From: Symbiodinium sp. CCMP2592
Taxonomy: Eukaryota > Sar > Dinophyceae > Suessiales > Symbiodiniaceae
NCBI GenBank assembly: GCA_905221615.1
Contig: CAJNDT010003502.1
Span: forward strand, 434,001-498,000
Reading direction: 5' to 3'
DNA length: 64,000 bases
Positions 60,020 to 64,000 of the stretch are shown here, in pieces. How positions within the stretch are numbered: the stretch's first letter is position 1; each line of letters opens with the position of its first letter. The notes under the pieces are model-generated. The model was not told the origin of the DNA and did no database searches. It saw nothing but the letters and a program-made list of their open reading frames with translations. A program made the position numbers and the translations under genes.

Positions 60020-61480
60020 AGTAAAAGCACGAAACCTTGTAACCTGCGCCCGCCAATGATCCTAATTCCTACTGCTGTAGGGTGGTTAAGGCTTCTTGCT
60101 ATAGGATTAAGGCTTACAGGTGCAGGGATAAGGGCTTCTGCATCGGGAACTTCTCAGTCATTCAGCCTTTGAAGTGTTTGCTGGGTGTGGAGTGGATGGA
60201 GGGTCGGAAACGTCAGAGAATCTAAACAGTAGAGCCTTGATAGAAGGATCCTGCATCTACATAGAGGCTGCTGGACGAGAGCCCTGATTTGTGCGGAACG
60301 CGAGACGTTCGTTTGTTGTGTTGTCCAGCCCTGCAGTAATCGGTCCGTAGAAGCATATGCTCGATTTCGCGTCCATGGTTCTGGGTTTAAGCGCGAAGCC
60401 ACAATGGCTCGACCGAGACCCAATCAGACATACTCTAGGGGTCGGAATACATAGCAATGTGATTTGTAAAGGGCTCCCTGGACACACAAAACATATACCT
60501 CGACACTCCAGTCCAATTACTGAGGGTTTAGGGTTTAGGGAGGCCCCTAGATAAAACCTTGCGCCGGACGCCCGCCTGGCCCCCAGCAATTTCAATCTTC
60601 CAGTTCAGCATCTGGGCCTGCAGTAAAGGGCCGAAAAGACAGAATCTCTTGAATTAGCGTTCAGTGTTTGGCGGTTTGGCGGTAATTGGGTGTCCCTGTA
60701 GTGAAGATCCAACTAGAAGATTCTGTTGGGTGTCCCTTTGTTATAGGCCAGGTAGGGATGGAGGCCCTGATTGAGGTTTGGACTGTTTTGATTCGGGTCT
60801 TACTAGCTTTCATGCAAGGTTTACAGAATCATGTCCTGAGTTAGTAATACTTTCGCCTACAATAAGGCGGCTCCTGTACGTGTACTTCGAACCACCTTGG
60901 TATATACCATAATAACACATGGGGCCTGCGGGCTAAAACACGACCTCTGAAGCCCCACAACCTTGTAATCCAAACACCGGAAAACCAAGGTCTGCATGAG
61001 GTAAATGATGCAAGCCCGCACGTTTAGCATGGATTTCGGCAGCGCTTGTATAGCAATTAAGAACGGTCTTGAACTCCAAATCAGTCCAAACCGAGTCCAA
61101 ACCCCAAAACCTTTGGACCCAGCACCGCAAACGCTGAACCCTCGGATTTTGAATCTTGGACCTTGAACCAAACTAACAAGCGAAGCCCCAAAACTTCTCG
61201 TTGTACAGTCCTGGGATCTGTCGTAGAGAGCAACCTGAAGCAGGATCCCACTGATAGGGGGGCTGGGCTCAGTGCTCTTCACACGAAGCCCGAAACCTTG
61301 CACACTCCAGACTCCAGACCCTAAGCTTTGAAACTGAATTACCCACGAAACACGGTCCATACGGAATCTTTGTTCGGCCCTGTTGTTGCTTGTTGTTTGG
61401 AGCGTTTGGTGGATTTCGTGCCTGACAAAAGGCTAACAGTTGACACTTAAAGCCAACACAGTGTTTGATCCACAGCGATC
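60020..61480. other. Unassigned stretch 5' of fumarase
   Basis: Non-repetitive; open frames on the minus strand (60154-60423, 60257-60595, 60857-61360) have no AG|G-bounded, phase-consistent exon that I could support. Confidence 0.4.
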
Positions 61481-61527
61481 CCCTATGTTAAGATGAATAT
61501 GTCTGCGTGCTTGTGCGTATGTATACT

Positions 61528-61560
<33 letters not shown>

Positions 61561-62319
61561 ATGCCTATACCTATACATGTACATCAAGATAAAGATATAC
61601 ATATACAGATGCACAGACACATTTACATACACATAGGAGCAAAACGGTATAGATATACAGGTAATGAGTTTTTGGTTTTGATAAAGATAAACATACAGAT
61701 GCATACACAAATTTATATGTATATATATATACTCATATTACATGCATATACTCAATTATACAGTATACACATGCACATACACATAGGCAGTATGTATATG
61801 TACATATGCATAGACGTAGACTTAAACATACACATACATAACGTGTACATGCTAATCTACATGTACATATACATACATGCATACGCATACATATACTTAT
61901 ACCTCTGCCTCTACCCTTGACCGCGACCTCGACCTCAACCTAAGCATTTACAATTATTCGCTTCCCATTATTATTTAACCCCCTAATGTAAAACACTCCC
62001 GGGCCCCAGAATATCACGGCTTCGGGCCCACAATTGAAAGTTGATTAAAAAACATTACGGAGGGGGGGGGGGGGGGCTAGGATTGTATGAGTCTTAATAG
62101 AGCCGAAGATTACAGCTGTACTCCTCCAACCGAAGAGACCAGGGCTTTAGGGTTGAAGGGTTTAGGGCTCAAAGTTTACGGCTCCGGGCTTCAGGGTCTA
62201 GGGCTCGAGGTTCAGGGCTTCGAATTACTGTCAACCCGACTCATACGTGGATGCACCGAACCCCCCCCAATATTAAAACAAAGTCCCGGAAATCAGTTTT
62301 TAAACTAGGGGGAAACGAT

Positions 62320-62900
62320 TACATATACATATACATGTACATGCGCATATACATATACACACAAACATATACAAGAACATATACATGTTCATACATGAAC
62401 ATATACATGTGCATGAGCACAAGCACACAATCATACACATAAACATACACGTGCATAATATACATATGCACATGCATGCACAAATACATACACATACACA
62501 TACGCATACACATGCACGTACACCATATATATGTGCATACATACATACATGTACATATACATATACATATACATGTACATGCACACATACATATACATGT
62601 ACATATACATATACATTTACATACACATTTATATATACATGTACATGTACATGTACTTATATATATATATATATACATACATGTACATATCCGTATACTT
62701 ACACATATCCATATGCATATACATATCCGTATCCACTTACACATAAACATATACACACATACAGATATATATACACACACATACATACACAAGAACATAT
62801 ACATACACATATCTATATGCACATACACATACATATACATGTACATATACATATATACGTGCAAGTACATATACATGTACTGGATATATCATATACGTAA
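62320..62900. repeat. ACATAT-type purine/pyrimidine alternating tract
   Basis: About 580 bp of ATACATATACATGTACAT-like sequence. A second tract is at 61500-61905 and a short one at 12160-12340. No coding sequence inferred. Confidence 0.85.
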
Positions 62901-62913
62901 AACCATACACACC

Positions 62914-63282
62914 CTATTGCCACGCATCTTGGCATGCACACGCACCTATGTATGCATGGTTCGGCTGAACATCGTCGTACAAATGCAAAAAACAAAAAGG
63001 AGTCGGTTTCATGCCGTAACTTTTGAGCTTTGTGACTATAGCACAACCGGATGCAACACATGAAGACTGTCTGTTTTCGCGCTTGGAGCACGGACACGTG
63101 CCCAGATCTTCCGGAGGATCCACATATTTGATCTCTTCACAGTGCCACAGTAACCTGCTGTGTAGAGGGGGGCGGTCCAATGCGTTTATATTCAAAAAAT
63201 GCTGCTGCGGAAAAGACACTACGAGCAAAATCTGCAACACCCGAGACCACTGCATGAAATACATGCTCGGACCCCAAGACAT
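62914..63282 (-). CDS. Cys-rich open frame, uncertain
   Basis: 122 codons ending at a stop at 62914, including IKYVDPPEDLGTCPCSKREN. No AG|G acceptor was found, and a Cys-rich plus-strand frame overlaps it. Possibly a terminal exon, possibly chance. Confidence 0.2.
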   Translation of the reverse strand: MSWGPSMYFMQWSRVLQILLVVSFPQQHFLNINALDRPPLHSRLLWHCEEIKYVDPPEDLGTCPCSKRENRQSSCVASGCAIVTKLKSYGMKPTPFCFLHLYDDVQPNHAYIGACACQDAWQ

Positions 63283-63729
63283 GTATTGCGGCTGTACAAG
63301 TAACCCTAAACCCTAAACCCTAAAGTAATTATAGGGCTTGCCATGAGCTTGATGAGTCCCTGGGCGGGGGTTTGGATCACGGCTCGGGGCCTAAAGTGGC
63401 AAAGCTCTGGCCCAGGCATTGTGCAGATTTATGCACAATTGGAATGGGTTGGTGACACCGTAAGGGCTTGCCAGTTAGTGGAGTTTGGTAGCACGTGAAA
63501 TGGATCTTCCAACGGTCAGATCAATTCAACAACCTCTGAAAACCACACATGTATATTCCTTGCCCCTATGCCCGACACAACACATTCAAAGCTATCCTAC
63601 CCCATCCCTAAATTTCCGCGTCCTGCCCCGCAAACCGAACAAGGAATATATGCACACAACAAAGGAACCTGCTGGGTGGTTTAGGGTTTAGGGCTCAAGA
63701 TTTGCAACCCCAAAACCCTTGCATAGAGC

Positions 63730-63801
63730 CTTGTCGTTGCCTGCTGGATGCAGCCGCCGAAGCTCACCGCCAAGTTTTGCCTCGAGGTGCTTCACCAACT
63801 C
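63730..63801 (-). CDS. Exon of the gene upstream of fumarase
   Basis: 24 codons, GTCAG|GAGTTG to AAG|GCTCTATG: ELVKHLEAKLGGELRRLHPA then GNDK. Amphipathic helix-like. GC donor. Confidence 0.42.
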
Positions 63802-63841
63802 CTGACAACATTCTACGGCTTACCTTTATGGGTGTTGCGAG

Positions 63842-63898
63842 CCTTAACGCTTGCCATTTCGGAGATTTCGCTCATCAGCTCTGCAGCCCATGTGAAGC
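63842..63898 (-). CDS. Exon of the gene upstream of fumarase
   Basis: Starts GGAG|GCTTCA (phase 2), peptide FTWAAELMSEISEMASVK; several GA donors would join it in frame to 63801. The 3' boundary is approximate. Confidence 0.38.
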
Positions 63899-64000
63899 CT
63901 CCAACCCTCGGATGCCCCGTAGACTCGAAGCCCACAACTATGAAGACCTGAAGCCAGGACGACCTACCAATATATAGACGTCATAAGAAGAAAAATATGT

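Noticed and set aside
59269-60172. Open frames of 160-258 codons encoding poly-Ser, poly-Leu or poly-Val/Tyr.
   Set aside because: They are translations of the AGT/AGC triplet tract in all frames.
61483-63063. Thr/Tyr/His/Met-rich open frames over the ACATAT tracts (also 12061-12575).
   Set aside because: Low-complexity dinucleotide-like DNA is stop-poor; the frames are mutually overlapping and compositionally absurd.

Overview
The window is eukaryotic nuclear DNA and most probably comes from a dinoflagellate (Suessiales/Symbiodiniaceae-like); the species cannot be told. No bacterial-type gene layout is present. Coding sequence occurs as short exon islands, and every island I could test favours the minus strand. 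The one gene recognised with certainty is a mitochondrial class II fumarase (48137-59031, minus). It joins from 16 exons into a 510-codon reading frame with no internal stop. Its 15 introns use GT, GC and GA donors (five each), every acceptor is AG followed by G, and short direct repeats usually sit at both splice junctions. GC/GA donors plus AG|G acceptors are the known signature of dinoflagellate nuclear genes.

Layout (minus strand, so 5' to 3' runs right to left). 63.7-63.9 kb: exons of an upstream gene. 59.1-63.7 kb: mostly simple-sequence DNA, including a 0.7-kb trinucleotide tract and ACATAT-type tracts. 48.1-59.0 kb: fumarase. 42.6-47.7 kb: a second spliced gene (unknown), starting less than 0.5 kb after the fumarase stop. 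35.1-41.3 kb: exon islands of one or more unknown genes. 25.6-32.7 kb (perhaps extending to 20.6 and 33.0 kb): a lysine/glutamate-rich spliced gene with a 2.4-kb foreign-looking open-frame block inside one intron. 14.4-19.9 kb: a domain free of the repeats found elsewhere, holding a degenerate tandem array. 7.5-14.4 kb: a spliced gene for an acidic coiled-coil protein. 1.6-5.1 kb: further exon islands.

Two repeat classes fill introns and inter-exon DNA. The first is degenerate plant/dinoflagellate-type telomere repeat (CCCTAAA/TTTAGGG), scattered in both orientations. The second is at least nine families of about 85-120-bp near-palindromic elements (called A-J here) with terminal inverted repeats, resembling MITEs. 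In fumarase every copy lies in an intron. Two short fumarase introns (102 and 128 bp) share the same body sequence, and the 102-bp one is bounded by its own inverted repeats, which supply the acceptor AG. That is what an introner (intron-generating transposable element) would look like. This is the most interesting system in the window.

Limits: apart from fumarase, exon models rest on open frame, AG|G acceptors, GT/GC/GA donors, phase agreement and peptide plausibility. Several islands also read convincingly on the plus strand, so their confidence is moderate to low.
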